Assembly: GCF_900129745.1 (NCBI RefSeq) | Contig: NZ_FQWS01000001.1 | Coordinates: 744,001 to 808,000 of the forward strand | DNA length: 64,000 nt | DNA from: Winogradskyella jejuensis | GTDB lineage: Bacteria > Bacteroidota > Bacteroidia > Flavobacteriales > Flavobacteriaceae | Direction of reading: 5' to 3' | Shown: piece by piece, positions 9,529-17,959 of the stretch | Position numbering within the stretch: the first letter of the stretch is position 1 | Layout of the letters: the number at the start of each line of letters is the position of its first letter | Notes under the pieces: model-generated | Seen by the model: the letters and a program-made list of their open reading frames with translations, nothing else | What the model was told of the DNA's origin: nothing | Database searches by the model: none | Position numbers and translations under genes: made by a program

Positions 9529-10587
9529 CTAATTTAATGAATTTTCGAAAGTTTTTTGTTCTTTCATCCATGCATCAAATTCTTCTTGTGTCTCAACTAC
9601 AATCTTCATTTGCATGTTGTAGTGTGATTTTCCACATATTTTATTACATAACAATAGATAATCGAATTCGTAGGTTAAATCTTGACCTGCTTCTTCAATT
9701 TCTGCTTTTCTTTCTAAACGCAAAGCGTTAATATTAGCTACTTTATCCTGAATATCTGGATTTTGTCTCATTTCTGCTGTTGTTACAGTAGGTGTAAATG
9801 CAAATTGAGTTACCATACCTGGTACACAGTTCATCTGTGCTCTAAAATGAGGCATGTAAGCTGAATGCAATACATCTTGAGAACGCATTTTGAATAATAT
9901 TGGCTTACCAACAGGTAAGTGCAATTCTGTTACAATAACGTCGTCTTTAGCGTTAGGATCATCTTCATCAACACCCAATATATTTGCTTTATCTAAGTCT
10001 ATTAATCTAACATTTGCCTTACCTAAAACGTTATCCTCACCTCCGTATCTTGCTTTCCAATTAAATTGTTGCGCATATAATTCCACAACCATGGCGTCTT
10101 CACTCTCATCGATATTCATGATATCATTCCAAGTAAATAAACCGTAGATGATTAATCCAGCAAGCACAAATACTGGGATAACAGTCCATATAGCTTCTAA
10201 TGTGTTATTATCTGCATAGAATAAGGCTTTTTTTCCTTTTTCACCTCTGTATTTGAAAGCAAAGTAATGCAATAAGAATTGTGTTATTATCTGTACAGTG
10301 AAAATAACTATCATTGAGATTACCATTAAATTATCTAAACCAGGACCATGTTCTGATGCTGAGTTAGACATTAAAGGTAAGTCACCCAAATACACAAAAC
10401 TTGCGATTGTAATGGCATAAATGAAGATAAGGAAACCTATCATCATATAACCATTAAACTTATTGTCTTTGTCTGTAGCTACTTGATTATTAGAAGTACC
10501 TACTTGAGCTAAATCAAAAATCTTAACCATTTGCCAGAGTGCAACGGCTACGAACAGTACTATTATGAATATTAACAAAGTTGTCAT
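9529..10587 (-). CDS. coxB: Cytochrome c oxidase subunit II
   Basis: Subunit II takes electrons from cytochrome c through the binuclear CuA centre in its periplasmic domain. The C-terminal domain keeps the CuA ligands: His241 (DVLHSAYMPHF), then Cys314, Cys318, His322 and Met325 in the motif CNKICGKSHYNM. The glutamate that normally lies between the two cysteines (CSEICG in most families) is a lysine here. The 352 residues include about four predicted membrane helices (starting near residues 2, 46, 87 and 131), against two in classical subunit II. About 40 residues are inserted before the CuA motif. No cytochrome c domain is fused. It lies between actF and ctaD in one operon. Confidence 0.95.
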   Translation of the reverse strand: MTTLLIFIIVLFVAVALWQMVKIFDLAQVGTSNNQVATDKDNKFNGYMMIGFLIFIYAITIASFVYLGDLPLMSNSASEHGPGLDNLMVISMIVIFTVQIITQFLLHYFAFKYRGEKGKKALFYADNNTLEAIWTVIPVFVLAGLIIYGLFTWNDIMNIDESEDAMVVELYAQQFNWKARYGGEDNVLGKANVRLIDLDKANILGVDEDDPNAKDDVIVTELHLPVGKPILFKMRSQDVLHSAYMPHFRAQMNCVPGMVTQFAFTPTVTTAEMRQNPDIQDKVANINALRLERKAEIEEAGQDLTYEFDYLLLCNKICGKSHYNMQMKIVVETQEEFDAWMKEQKTFENSLN

Positions 10588-10611
10588 TATCGTTTCAGTT
10601 CTAAATTTTAA

Positions 10612-11958
10612 TTAATAATGAAAGTGTTCACTTTCTTTAATGAATGGGTTTCCTTTTGCCAATAATGGTGCTTTACTTAATGCTCTAAATACGAGGAATA
10701 AGAAGATACCGGCAAATAGACATATTGCTCCAATCTCAGGTGCACCAATAAACCATCTTTCACTTACGGTAGCAGGCATAATCATATTAAATACGTCAAG
10801 GTAATGACCACATAAGATGACAATACCAGCCATAACTACAAACCAAGGAATACGCTTGTAATCACTATTCATTAACAATAATAGTGGGAACAAGAAGTTC
10901 ATAGCAACCATACCAAAGAATGGTAATTTGTAATCTTCAATTCTAGCAACAAAGTACACCACTTCTTCTGGAATGTTAGAATACCATATTAGCATAAATT
11001 GAGAGAACCATAAGTAGGTCCAGAAGATACTAATACCAAACATAAACTTAGCCAAATCATGTAAGTGACTATCATTTACAAATTCTAATAAGCCTTTAGA
11101 CTTCAAGTAGATTGTCATTAATGCTATAACTGTAATACCACTAACAAGCATACTTGCAAATACGTACCAACCAAATAATGTAGAGAACCAGTGAGGATCA
11201 ACACTCATAATCCAATCCCAAGACATCATTGACTCAGTGTAGATATAGAACACTAAGAATCCCGCAGAAATTCTGAAGTTCTTTTTGAAGTTACTATTAC
11301 CTTCAGCTGTATCTTGAGCAATTGAAAACTTACGAGAAAAATATCGGTATGCAGACCAACCTGCTAAGAAAATAATTCCTCTTGCAAAGAACCATCCTTT
11401 GTTTAACCAACTCTCTTTTGCTTGTATAATCTCGTCATGAGCAACAACGTCTGGGTCCATCCAAATAAAAAGGTGAGAACCTCCAAAAGCAGCAACTAAA
11501 AGAACTAAAATACCTCCAGGTAACACATAATAGGTTATAGCCTCCATAACTCTAAATAATACCGGAGACCAACCAGCTTGCGCTGCATATTGTATAGCAT
11601 AGAATGCTAAAACGCCCAAAGCAATCATAAAGAAAAAGAACGCAGCAACATACAATGCCGCATAAGGTCTGTTATGTATTTGATGTAAAGCATGCTCTTC
11701 ATGGCTCATTTTATGACCTTCTTCTGCATGGTCATTTCCGTTGGCATCTCCATGAGAAGCAACTGCAGCATGAGCATCTCCGTGACCTTCTTCTGCATGT
11801 GCATCTCCATGATCACCGTGCTCAGCAGCTAAATACTCAGATATGTTATCTTCGTTAACAGCATGAGAACTTGAGTAGCCCCAACCCCAAAGTAATGCTC
11901 CAACAACCACAAGAATGATTGATGCTATCTTTAATCGATTTGAAATTTTATATTCCAT
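10612..11958 (-). CDS. actF: Alternative complex III integral membrane subunit ActF
   Basis: ActF is one of the two quinol-site-type membrane subunits of the quinol:cytochrome c oxidoreductase (alternative complex III), related to ActC/NrfD proteins. The 448-residue sequence has about ten membrane segments and the conserved stretch SMMSWDWIMSVDPHWFSTLF. Between the first and second membrane helices, about residues 45-97, there is a stretch rich in His, Asp, Glu and Ala with repeats such as HGDAHAEEGH and NDHAEEGHKMSHEEHALH. That stretch could bind metal or be a flexible spacer. The gene follows actE with a 22-base gap and precedes coxB by 24 bases. Confidence 0.93.
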   Translation of the reverse strand: MEYKISNRLKIASIILVVVGALLWGWGYSSSHAVNEDNISEYLAAEHGDHGDAHAEEGHGDAHAAVASHGDANGNDHAEEGHKMSHEEHALHQIHNRPYAALYVAAFFFFMIALGVLAFYAIQYAAQAGWSPVLFRVMEAITYYVLPGGILVLLVAAFGGSHLFIWMDPDVVAHDEIIQAKESWLNKGWFFARGIIFLAGWSAYRYFSRKFSIAQDTAEGNSNFKKNFRISAGFLVFYIYTESMMSWDWIMSVDPHWFSTLFGWYVFASMLVSGITVIALMTIYLKSKGLLEFVNDSHLHDLAKFMFGISIFWTYLWFSQFMLIWYSNIPEEVVYFVARIEDYKLPFFGMVAMNFLFPLLLLMNSDYKRIPWFVVMAGIVILCGHYLDVFNMIMPATVSERWFIGAPEIGAICLFAGIFLFLVFRALSKAPLLAKGNPFIKESEHFHY

Positions 11959-11980
11959 TTATATAATCTTTATCTAAATC

Positions 11981-12538
11981 TTATTTTTCTAAATCAGCTT
12001 TTAGTTTTTCAACATAAGCTACGACTTGCCAACGTTCTTCTTCACTCATAAAGTTAGCGTAAGACCCCATTGAGTTTTTACCATAGTAAATCACGTGGTA
12101 TATACTTCCTGTAGTGATAGCCCTTCCTGCATCGGCATAGCTAGGAACACCTAATATTTTCTCTCGCTTTACTAAATAACCCTGACCAGCACCTTTGGTT
12201 CCGTGACAAATGCCACAATAGATATCATACAATTCTTTTCCTCTAGCATAATCAACTGCTGTAGAGTCTAAAGGGCTTGTTAAGTTAGCTTTAGCATACT
12301 CATAACCTTCGTTAGTATCTTCTATTTCGTACAAAGAATAGCCTCTTGGTATAGTTCCTTCTACAGGTAACTGTGCTTCGACTCCGTTTGCAAAAGCATC
12401 AGATTCTTGGTAAGCCTCGTAACCTACAGATTCGTACATATTTGGCATATACTGATAGTTACGTCTCGTTTTCTTATTACAAGACACTATACTAAATAGC
12501 ATTAGTAATACTACTGATATTTTTAAAGTCGTCTTCAT
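11981..12538 (-). CDS. actE: Alternative complex III monoheme cytochrome c subunit ActE
   Basis: ActE is a membrane-anchored cytochrome c that passes electrons from the quinol oxidoreductase toward the oxidase. The 185-residue protein begins with a lipoprotein signal (lipobox IVSCNK). It carries one heme-binding motif, CGICHGTKGAGQG, and a likely methionine ligand in the NSMGSYANFM stretch. It ends with the typical WQVVAYVEKL helix. The stop is separated by a single base from the ATG-side end of actD, so the genes are tightly coupled. Length and order fit the family. Confidence 0.93.
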   Translation of the reverse strand: MKTTLKISVVLLMLFSIVSCNKKTRRNYQYMPNMYESVGYEAYQESDAFANGVEAQLPVEGTIPRGYSLYEIEDTNEGYEYAKANLTSPLDSTAVDYARGKELYDIYCGICHGTKGAGQGYLVKREKILGVPSYADAGRAITTGSIYHVIYYGKNSMGSYANFMSEEERWQVVAYVEKLKADLEK

Positions 12539-12539
12539 A

Positions 12540-13082
12540 TTAGTGTGCGTCTTCGTCTTTTTCTACAATATTAATCTCAACAGCTCCTGTTTCTTTTAAC
12601 AGATTGGTTAAGTCAGCTTCGTTATTATGAATAGCTATTTCCATAAGGAAATGGTCATCCGTTGTTCTTGGATCTGGATTTTCAGCTTTTTTGAATGGCC
12701 ACATTCTACTACGTAGATAAAATGTAATTACCATTAAATGGGCTGCAAAAAATACCGTAAGCTCAAACATGATTGGTACGAATGCTGGCATATTTTCTAA
12801 ATAACTAAAGCTTGGTTTACCTCCAATATCTTGTGGCCAATCTTTAATCATTATAAAATTCATCATTACTACTGCTACAGTTAAACCAACACAACCATAT
12901 AAAAAGGCAGTAATTGCTAAGCGTGTAGGTGCTAAACCCATAGCTTTGTCTAGTCCGTGAACAGGAAATGGGCAATATATTTCTTCAATATGATGCTTTG
13001 CTGCCTTAACCCTTTTCACGGCTGACATTAAGATATCATCATCGTTATAGATAGCATGAATTACTTTTGAAGCTGCTTCCAT
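12540..13082 (-). CDS. actD: Alternative complex III membrane subunit ActD (DUF3341)
   Basis: ActD is a small two-helix membrane subunit of alternative complex III with a soluble N-terminal part. The 180 residues contain the conserved start region (ALKRV-type AVKRVKAAKHHIEEIYCPFP with VHGLDKAMGL), two membrane segments (LAITAFLYGCVGLTVAVVMM and FVPIMFELTVFFAAHLMVIT), and the RTTDDHFLMEI motif near the C-terminus. The subunit's exact job is not known; a structural role is generally assumed. It sits five bases from actC and one base from actE. Confidence 0.92.
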   Translation of the reverse strand: MEAASKVIHAIYNDDDILMSAVKRVKAAKHHIEEIYCPFPVHGLDKAMGLAPTRLAITAFLYGCVGLTVAVVMMNFIMIKDWPQDIGGKPSFSYLENMPAFVPIMFELTVFFAAHLMVITFYLRSRMWPFKKAENPDPRTTDDHFLMEIAIHNNEADLTNLLKETGAVEINIVEKDEDAH

Positions 13083-13087
13083 ATCTA

Positions 13088-14824
13088 TTAATTGTTTAAT
13101 AAGTTTTTAGCTTGTCCTGCCCAATCGTCACGCTCTGCTCTTCCTGGGAAAGAACCTGTGATTGAATCTAACAAGTCGTATTCATTTTTAGTCATCTTAC
13201 TTACTTGTAAGAACGTGTAAATTCCAATGCTATTAAGAACTTCTTCCATCTTAGGACCTACACCGCTAATTTTCTTTAAGTCGTCTGCCGTTTGAGTAGC
13301 TGCATCAAATTTTCCGATGCTATTTAATAAGTCATCTACTTTTCCGTCATCTGTATTAGGAAGTGGTAATTCTGTAGAAGATGTTAACCCAGCTGCTTTT
13401 AAAGATGTTCTTTCATCAGCACCTGTTCCAACTAAGCTTTCACCACGCTCTCTTATCTTCTTATAGCGCTCTCCTGAAGATTTTAAAATCGTCTTAACCT
13501 CTGCTTGTGCTATTACTGGAAATGTACGTGAGTACAATAAGAATAGTACAAAGAAGAATCCAATAGTTCCGATAAAAATACCGATATCTACAAATGTTGG
13601 AGAGAACATAGACCAAGACGATGGTAAGTAATCTCTATGTAATGATGTTACGATAATTACAAAACGCTCAAACCACATTCCAATGTTTACTACAATCGAA
13701 ATTGCAAAAGAGAACATAATACTTGTACGTAATTTTTTGAACCACATAAACTGTGGAGAGAATACGTTACAAGACATCATTGCCCAGTATGCCCATGCGT
13801 AAGGACCCGTTGCTCTGTTTAAGAATGCATATTGTTCGTATTCTACACCTGAGTACCAAGCGATAAATAACTCTGTAATGTAAGCCACACCAACAATAGA
13901 ACCTGTAATCATAATTACGATGTTCATTAACTCGATGTGTTGTACTGTAATATAATCTTCTAAGCTACATACTTTACGCATGATGATAAGAAGTGTATTT
14001 ACCATAGCAAATCCTGAGAAAATCGCACCTGCAACGAAGTAAGGTGGGAAAATCGTGGTATGCCATCCTGGTATTACAGATGTTGCGAAGTCAAACGATA
14101 CAATAGTATGTACAGAAAGTACTAACGGTGTTGCTAAACCAGCAAGTACCAATGATACTTCTTCGAAACGTTGCCAATCTTTAGCACGACCTGACCAACC
14201 AAAACTTAATAAGGAATATATTTTCTTTTGGAAAGGCTTAACTGCGCGATCTCTAATCATTGCAAAATCTGGTAATAAACCTGTCCACCAGAATACTAAT
14301 GAAACCGATAAATACGTAGAAATTGCAAATACATCCCAAAGTAATGGTGAATTAAAGTTTACCCATAATGAACCAAATTGGTTTGGAATTGGTAATACCC
14401 AGTATGCTAACCATGGACGACCCATATGAATAATTGGGAATAAACCGGCTTGTACAACTGAGAAAATAGTCATGGCTTCCGCAGAACGGTTAATTGCCAT
14501 ACGCCATTTTTGACGGAATAATAAAAGTACGGCAGAAATTAGTGTTCCTGCGTGACCAATACCTACCCACCAAACAAAGTTGGTAATATCCCAAGCCCAG
14601 TTTACAGTCTTATTAAGACCCCAAACACCGATACCTGTTGATATGGTATAAATAATACAACCTATTCCCCAAAGGAAAGCTACCAAGGCAATTGAGAATA
14701 CAATCCACCATGATTTATTGGCTTTACCTTCGACAGGTCTAGCAACCTCGACAGTTACGTCGTGATAGGATTTTTCTCCTGTTACTAAAGGTCTTCTAAT
14801 AGGTGCTTCGTAATGAGACGCCAT
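13088..14824 (-). CDS. actC: Alternative complex III quinol-binding subunit ActC with a C-terminal helix-hairpin-helix tail
   Basis: ActC is an NrfD/PsrC-type protein with about ten membrane helices that holds a quinol site. Recognisable stretches include WWVGIGHAGTLISAVLLLFR, WVNFNSPLLWDVFAISTYLS and NVFSPQFMWFKKLRTS. The membrane part ends near residue 450. Beyond it lies an extra tail of about 100 residues, with a short linker and then, from about residue 514, DDLKKISGVGPKMEEVLNS and FPGRAERDDWAGQAKNLL. That tail closely resembles the helix-hairpin-helix domain found fused to NuoE and other Bacteroidetes proteins. The function of the tail is unknown. The gene lies 26 bases after actB and 5 before actD. 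Confidence 0.94.
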   Translation of the reverse strand: MASHYEAPIRRPLVTGEKSYHDVTVEVARPVEGKANKSWWIVFSIALVAFLWGIGCIIYTISTGIGVWGLNKTVNWAWDITNFVWWVGIGHAGTLISAVLLLFRQKWRMAINRSAEAMTIFSVVQAGLFPIIHMGRPWLAYWVLPIPNQFGSLWVNFNSPLLWDVFAISTYLSVSLVFWWTGLLPDFAMIRDRAVKPFQKKIYSLLSFGWSGRAKDWQRFEEVSLVLAGLATPLVLSVHTIVSFDFATSVIPGWHTTIFPPYFVAGAIFSGFAMVNTLLIIMRKVCSLEDYITVQHIELMNIVIMITGSIVGVAYITELFIAWYSGVEYEQYAFLNRATGPYAWAYWAMMSCNVFSPQFMWFKKLRTSIMFSFAISIVVNIGMWFERFVIIVTSLHRDYLPSSWSMFSPTFVDIGIFIGTIGFFFVLFLLYSRTFPVIAQAEVKTILKSSGERYKKIRERGESLVGTGADERTSLKAAGLTSSTELPLPNTDDGKVDDLLNSIGKFDAATQTADDLKKISGVGPKMEEVLNSIGIYTFLQVSKMTKNEYDLLDSITGSFPGRAERDDWAGQAKNLLNN

Positions 14825-14850
14825 AATTATATATTGATTTCTTTATTAAT

Positions 14851-17800
14851 TTACGCTTTTGTGTTTCTAACTTTTGTATGGTAGAATACGTTTGGTTTTG
14901 TACCTACATATTCTAATAAATGATACATACGGTCATCTCCTTTTAGTTTGGCTACTTTACTTTCTTTATCATTTACATCACCAAATACCATAGCACCGTT
15001 TCCACAAGCAGCAGAACATGCTGTTTGGAACTCACCATCTTTAACTTCGCGTCCATCACGCTTGGCATCAAGAATTGTTTTCTGTGTCTTTTGGATACAG
15101 AATGAACATTTCTCCATAACACCACGAGAACGTACGGTAACATCTGGGTTTAATACCATGCGACCTAAATCATCGTTCATAAAGTAATCGAATTCATCAT
15201 TTTGGTTGTATAAGAACCAGTTGAAACGACGTACTTTATAAGGACAGTTGTTTGCACAATAACGTGTTCCCACACAACGGTTATACGCCATGTGGTTTTG
15301 ACCTTGACGACCATGAGCTGTTGCAGCAACAGGACATACAGTCTCACAAGGTGCGTGGTTACAATGCTGACACATTACTGGTTGGAAAACTACTTGTGGA
15401 TTTTCGTTTGGATTTTCCATTTCTCCAAACTCATTAAGCGAGCTTCCTAAACCAGAAATATTTTCTTTCTTTTCAATATCTCCATCAAAAGTATCTTCAG
15501 AAGAGTAGTATCTATCAATACGCAACCAATGCATATCTCTACTACGTCTCATTTCAGATTTACCAACAACAGGAACGTTGTTTTCTGCGTGACATGCAAT
15601 AACACATGCTCCACAACCTGTACAAGCATTTAAATCTATCGATAAGTTAAAGTGATGTCCAATTGAACGGTCAAACTCATCCCATAAATCTACATCTGGA
15701 GAAGTTACAGGAGTTTCAATATGATTTAATGATACTTCTGGAATAGAGTTCCAGTATTTTTTATCTTTTGTATTAAATACCTCTAGCGTAGTTTCTTTAA
15801 TAATGTCTCCACGCCCCATTAATGTGTTGTGCAATTGCACACAGGCAAACTCATGCTCTCCAGCAGCTTTAGTGATAGACACTTCTTGTACTGGATTGAA
15901 GTTTTGATATAATGGGTAGGCATTTACACCTGTTTGCATTTCTTCTTTTAATCCTGCAGTTCTACCATAACCAAATGATAAACCTACAGAACCTTTAGCT
16001 TGACCTGGTTGAATTAAAACAGGAACATTCTTAACCGTAACACCATTAGCAGTAACATCTACTAAGCTACCATTAAGACCACCGTTAGCAACATTTTTGT
16101 TAACTAAACCAGCTGCATCAGCATCGGTTTGAGATATCGTTAAGTAGTTATCCCATGATGTTCTTGTAATTGGGTCAGGGAACTCTTGTAACCAAGGGTT
16201 GTTAGCTTGCTGACCATCACCCATACCTGTTTTGGTATATAATGATAATTCCATTCCGCCAGATTTAGCAGATAATGCTAAAGCTCTTGCTGCGTTTCCC
16301 CTTGGTGCTTCTGTATCTTCAGCATCTGTAGTTGTTTCTTCAAAAGTAGAATTTGATGTTGAAACAAATACACCATCATGTAATGCTTGGTTGTAAGATG
16401 CGCCATTTAAGACGCTCTCTTTCCAAGTTGCCTTGATGTAATCGTTATATGCTGTTGTATTATCAGTCCAAGTCAATAACACATCCTGAAACTGCTTCGT
16501 GTCAAATAAAGGACGAATTGTTGGTTGCATTAATGCATAGTGTCCTGTCTTAATTTCAACATCACCCCAAGATTCTAAGTAGTGAGGTGCTGCAGCGATA
16601 TAGTTACAGATTGTTGACGTTTCATCTTTCTTCATTGAGAAAGCAATCGACGTTGTTTTCTTTAAACCTTCAGCAAAATCAGTTGCATTTGGTAATGTGT
16701 ACATTGGATTAACACCAACCATTACTAATGCACCAACTTTACCAGCTTTCATATCGGCAACTAATTGCATTACTGCCTTGTCGTTACCTTGTTTTGTATT
16801 TATTGTCGTTTTAGTATCAAAAGCTTTACTTGATAAAGCTTCGTTCAATTCTAAAACAACAGTTTGCGCATTCACATCTTGAATACCTGTAACAACAACA
16901 CCGTTGCTACCCGCTTTTTTAAGTTCTGAAGCTGCTGCTCTTACTGCTTTATCTAATCCTTCTGGAAGATTGCCTCCTACAGCATTACCAGTAACATAGC
17001 TATATAATTTAGCTAAAGCTAAACGTTGCTCGCTTGGCTTCATTGGTACACGCTTATCTGCGTTAGCACCAGTTAAAGACATGTTAGATTCAAACTGAAT
17101 GTGACGAGACATTTTTCCGTTTTCAGGAATACGTTTTTCTGCGTAGCCGCCGTCAAATCCGCCGCCTTGCCAATCACCTAAGAAGTCTGCTCCTACAGAA
17201 ACTATAGTCATAGCTTTAGAAAAATCGTAGTTAGCTAAAGCACGCTTTCCATATTTTGCTTGAAATGCATCTAAAGCTGCAGATTCTGAAACTGCATCGT
17301 AAGATACGTGACGTACGTTACCATACTTTTCTGAAAACTCACCAACTAATTTTGACGTTGAAGGACTAGCGAAAGTTTGCGTTAAAAACACGATCTCTTT
17401 GTCACCAACTTTGCTTAGCACATCTTTAGTTTCCGTGTTGAATGTATCCCAAGAAATTGGTGTATCACCTTTCATTGGACCTTTAACACGAAGACTATCG
17501 TATAAACCTAAAATTGAAGCGTTAACTCTTGCATTAGCATGACCGTTGGTCTTTGCCAAATCGTTATTCTCAATTTTAATTGGTCGACCTTCTCTTGTTT
17601 TCACTAAAACACTAGCAAAATCATAACCATCTGCAATTGCTGTTGCATAGTAGTTTGCCACACCAGGAACAATCTCCTTTGGTTGCACTACATAAGGAAT
17701 AGATTTTACCACTGGTCCTTCACAGGCTGCTAGAGAAGCGGCTGCTGTACTAAAACCAACATATTTTAAGAAATCACGACGCGATGTAGATGAAGTTTCT

Positions 17801-17934
17801 AATGTTTCTTTATCTCCTAAAAACTCGTCTGTTGGTATTTGTTCAACAAATTCGTTTTGCTGTAGCGTCTCAACAATAGAGCTATTTTCGTTTAGCTCCT
17901 CAACACTTTTCCAGTATTTCTTGTTTGATGACAT
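14851..17934 (-). CDS. actB: Alternative complex III iron-sulfur/molybdopterin-like subunit ActB (Tat-exported)
   Basis: ActB is the large periplasmic subunit of the quinol:cytochrome c oxidoreductase. The 1027 residues join a molybdopterin-oxidoreductase-like domain, which lacks the cofactor in characterised complexes, to a C-terminal ferredoxin-like domain. Four cysteine sets are visible: CTGCGACVIACH, CQHCNHAPCETVCP, CVGTRYCANNCP and CSFCIQ with CSAACG. A twin-arginine signal (TSRRDFLKYVGFSTAAASLA, about residues 49-68) ends in a lipobox-like cysteine, so the protein is exported folded by Tat and probably lipid-anchored. The N-terminal 45 residues before the RR are normal for this family. 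It follows actA by 25 bases. Confidence 0.95.
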   Translation of the reverse strand: MSSNKKYWKSVEELNENSSIVETLQQNEFVEQIPTDEFLGDKETLETSSTSRRDFLKYVGFSTAAASLAACEGPVVKSIPYVVQPKEIVPGVANYYATAIADGYDFASVLVKTREGRPIKIENNDLAKTNGHANARVNASILGLYDSLRVKGPMKGDTPISWDTFNTETKDVLSKVGDKEIVFLTQTFASPSTSKLVGEFSEKYGNVRHVSYDAVSESAALDAFQAKYGKRALANYDFSKAMTIVSVGADFLGDWQGGGFDGGYAEKRIPENGKMSRHIQFESNMSLTGANADKRVPMKPSEQRLALAKLYSYVTGNAVGGNLPEGLDKAVRAAASELKKAGSNGVVVTGIQDVNAQTVVLELNEALSSKAFDTKTTINTKQGNDKAVMQLVADMKAGKVGALVMVGVNPMYTLPNATDFAEGLKKTTSIAFSMKKDETSTICNYIAAAPHYLESWGDVEIKTGHYALMQPTIRPLFDTKQFQDVLLTWTDNTTAYNDYIKATWKESVLNGASYNQALHDGVFVSTSNSTFEETTTDAEDTEAPRGNAARALALSAKSGGMELSLYTKTGMGDGQQANNPWLQEFPDPITRTSWDNYLTISQTDADAAGLVNKNVANGGLNGSLVDVTANGVTVKNVPVLIQPGQAKGSVGLSFGYGRTAGLKEEMQTGVNAYPLYQNFNPVQEVSITKAAGEHEFACVQLHNTLMGRGDIIKETTLEVFNTKDKKYWNSIPEVSLNHIETPVTSPDVDLWDEFDRSIGHHFNLSIDLNACTGCGACVIACHAENNVPVVGKSEMRRSRDMHWLRIDRYYSSEDTFDGDIEKKENISGLGSSLNEFGEMENPNENPQVVFQPVMCQHCNHAPCETVCPVAATAHGRQGQNHMAYNRCVGTRYCANNCPYKVRRFNWFLYNQNDEFDYFMNDDLGRMVLNPDVTVRSRGVMEKCSFCIQKTQKTILDAKRDGREVKDGEFQTACSAACGNGAMVFGDVNDKESKVAKLKGDDRMYHLLEYVGTKPNVFYHTKVRNTKA

Positions 17935-17959
17935 ATAATTGTGAGTTACTTCTTAATTA

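Noticed and set aside
11655-11858. Plus-strand ORF, rich in histidine, opposite actF
   Set aside because: It is the complement of the repetitive His/Asp/Glu-coding stretch of ActF, so its repeats come from the actF sequence.
14055-14429. 124-residue plus-strand ORF inside actC
   Set aside because: It is antisense to a long, well-conserved membrane gene and is a codon-composition shadow.
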